Assembly (NCBI GenBank): GCA_003131365.1
Contig: PKVB01000220.1
Span: 1-5,345 of the forward strand
Reading direction: 5' to 3'
DNA: 5,345 bases
From: Gemmatimonadota bacterium
GTDB taxonomy: Bacteria > Gemmatimonadota > Gemmatimonadetes > Gemmatimonadales > Gemmatimonadaceae
Below the pieces are notes generated by a model. That model was not told the origin of the DNA. It saw nothing but the letters and a program-made list of their open reading frames with translations, and did not search any database. Position numbers and translations under genes: made by a program. Every line of letters begins with the position of its first letter. Positions within the stretch are counted from its first letter, which is position 1. Shown in pieces: positions 5,185-5,345 of the stretch.

Positions 5185-5345
5185 TCAGCGGGACGATTTG
5201 GCGGGCGAGACGCCGGTGGCGGCGGCGGCCGGAGCAAACAGCTTCATGTTACGCTCGACGGTCGCTACCAGCTTTGAGAGCTCGAACGGCTTCTCGACGA
5301 AATCGTCCGCGCCCGTTTGAAGAGCCTGTCTCTTGTTCACCCAGT
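5185..5345 (-). CDS. Response regulator receiver domain, C-terminal end (truncated by window edge)
   Basis: The last 53 codons of a gene that enters from the right edge and stops at TGA 5187-5185. The residues RQALQTGADDFVEKPFELSK match the final part of a CheY-like receiver domain: the G-A-D-D-F loop, the invariant Lys and cis-Pro (E-K-P-F), then the last helix. About 20 residues (N-M-K-L-F then an Ala-rich, Ser-ending tail) follow the domain, so no output domain lies C-terminal to this receiver. The phosphoacceptor Asp lies outside the window. The receiver may be a stand-alone protein or the end of a larger one, such as a hybrid kinase. The GTG of the EAL gene begins 2 bases after the stop, so the two are almost certainly one transcript and probably one signalling module. 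Confidence 0.85.
   Translation of the reverse strand, partial: WVNKRQALQTGADDFVEKPFELSKLVATVERNMKLFAPAAAATGVSPAKSSR

Overview
The window is GC-rich throughout and every gene in it looks bacterial. It encodes a Kdo transferase, so the organism makes a lipopolysaccharide-type outer membrane. It also encodes predicted exported or lipid-anchored proteins and a response regulator linked to a c-di-GMP protein. This fits a Gram-negative soil or environmental bacterium. The general style of the proteins (Gly-rich TPM protein, the SKLDIWP variant of WaaA) makes me think of Gemmatimonadota or a nearby phylum, but that is an impression and not a demonstrated assignment.

Left block, minus strand (1-1841): three co-directional genes, in transcription order a TPM-domain membrane protein with a glycine-rich tail (963-1724, probably beginning further upstream), a nucleotidyltransferase-fold protein with an altered active site (189-896), and the start of a LemA-family lipoprotein (128 down to 1, cut by the window edge). 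Gaps are 60-66 bases, and the last two genes have good ribosome binding sites. TPM and LemA genes are known frequent neighbours; the nucleotidyltransferase between them is the less expected member.

Middle block, plus strand (1888-3915): a DsbA-like thiol-disulfide oxidoreductase with a CPYC active site, followed 36 bases later by waaA/kdtA (Kdo transferase). Both have clear Shine-Dalgarno sequences and probably form one transcription unit. A 163-base divergent region separates this unit from the TPM gene.

Right block, minus strand (3893-5345): the C-terminal end of a receiver-domain response regulator (cut by the window edge) and, 2 bases after its stop, a protein with a degenerate GGDEF domain and a complete EAL phosphodiesterase motif set. 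Its 3' end overlaps the 3' end of waaA by 23 bases, tail to tail.

No RNA genes, insertion sequences, CRISPR arrays or phage-like genes were seen. The window is mostly ordinary chromosomal content. The points most worth checking are the missing start codon of the TPM gene, the DxN nucleotidyltransferase inside a TPM-LemA cluster, and the response regulator/EAL pair with its eroded cyclase site.
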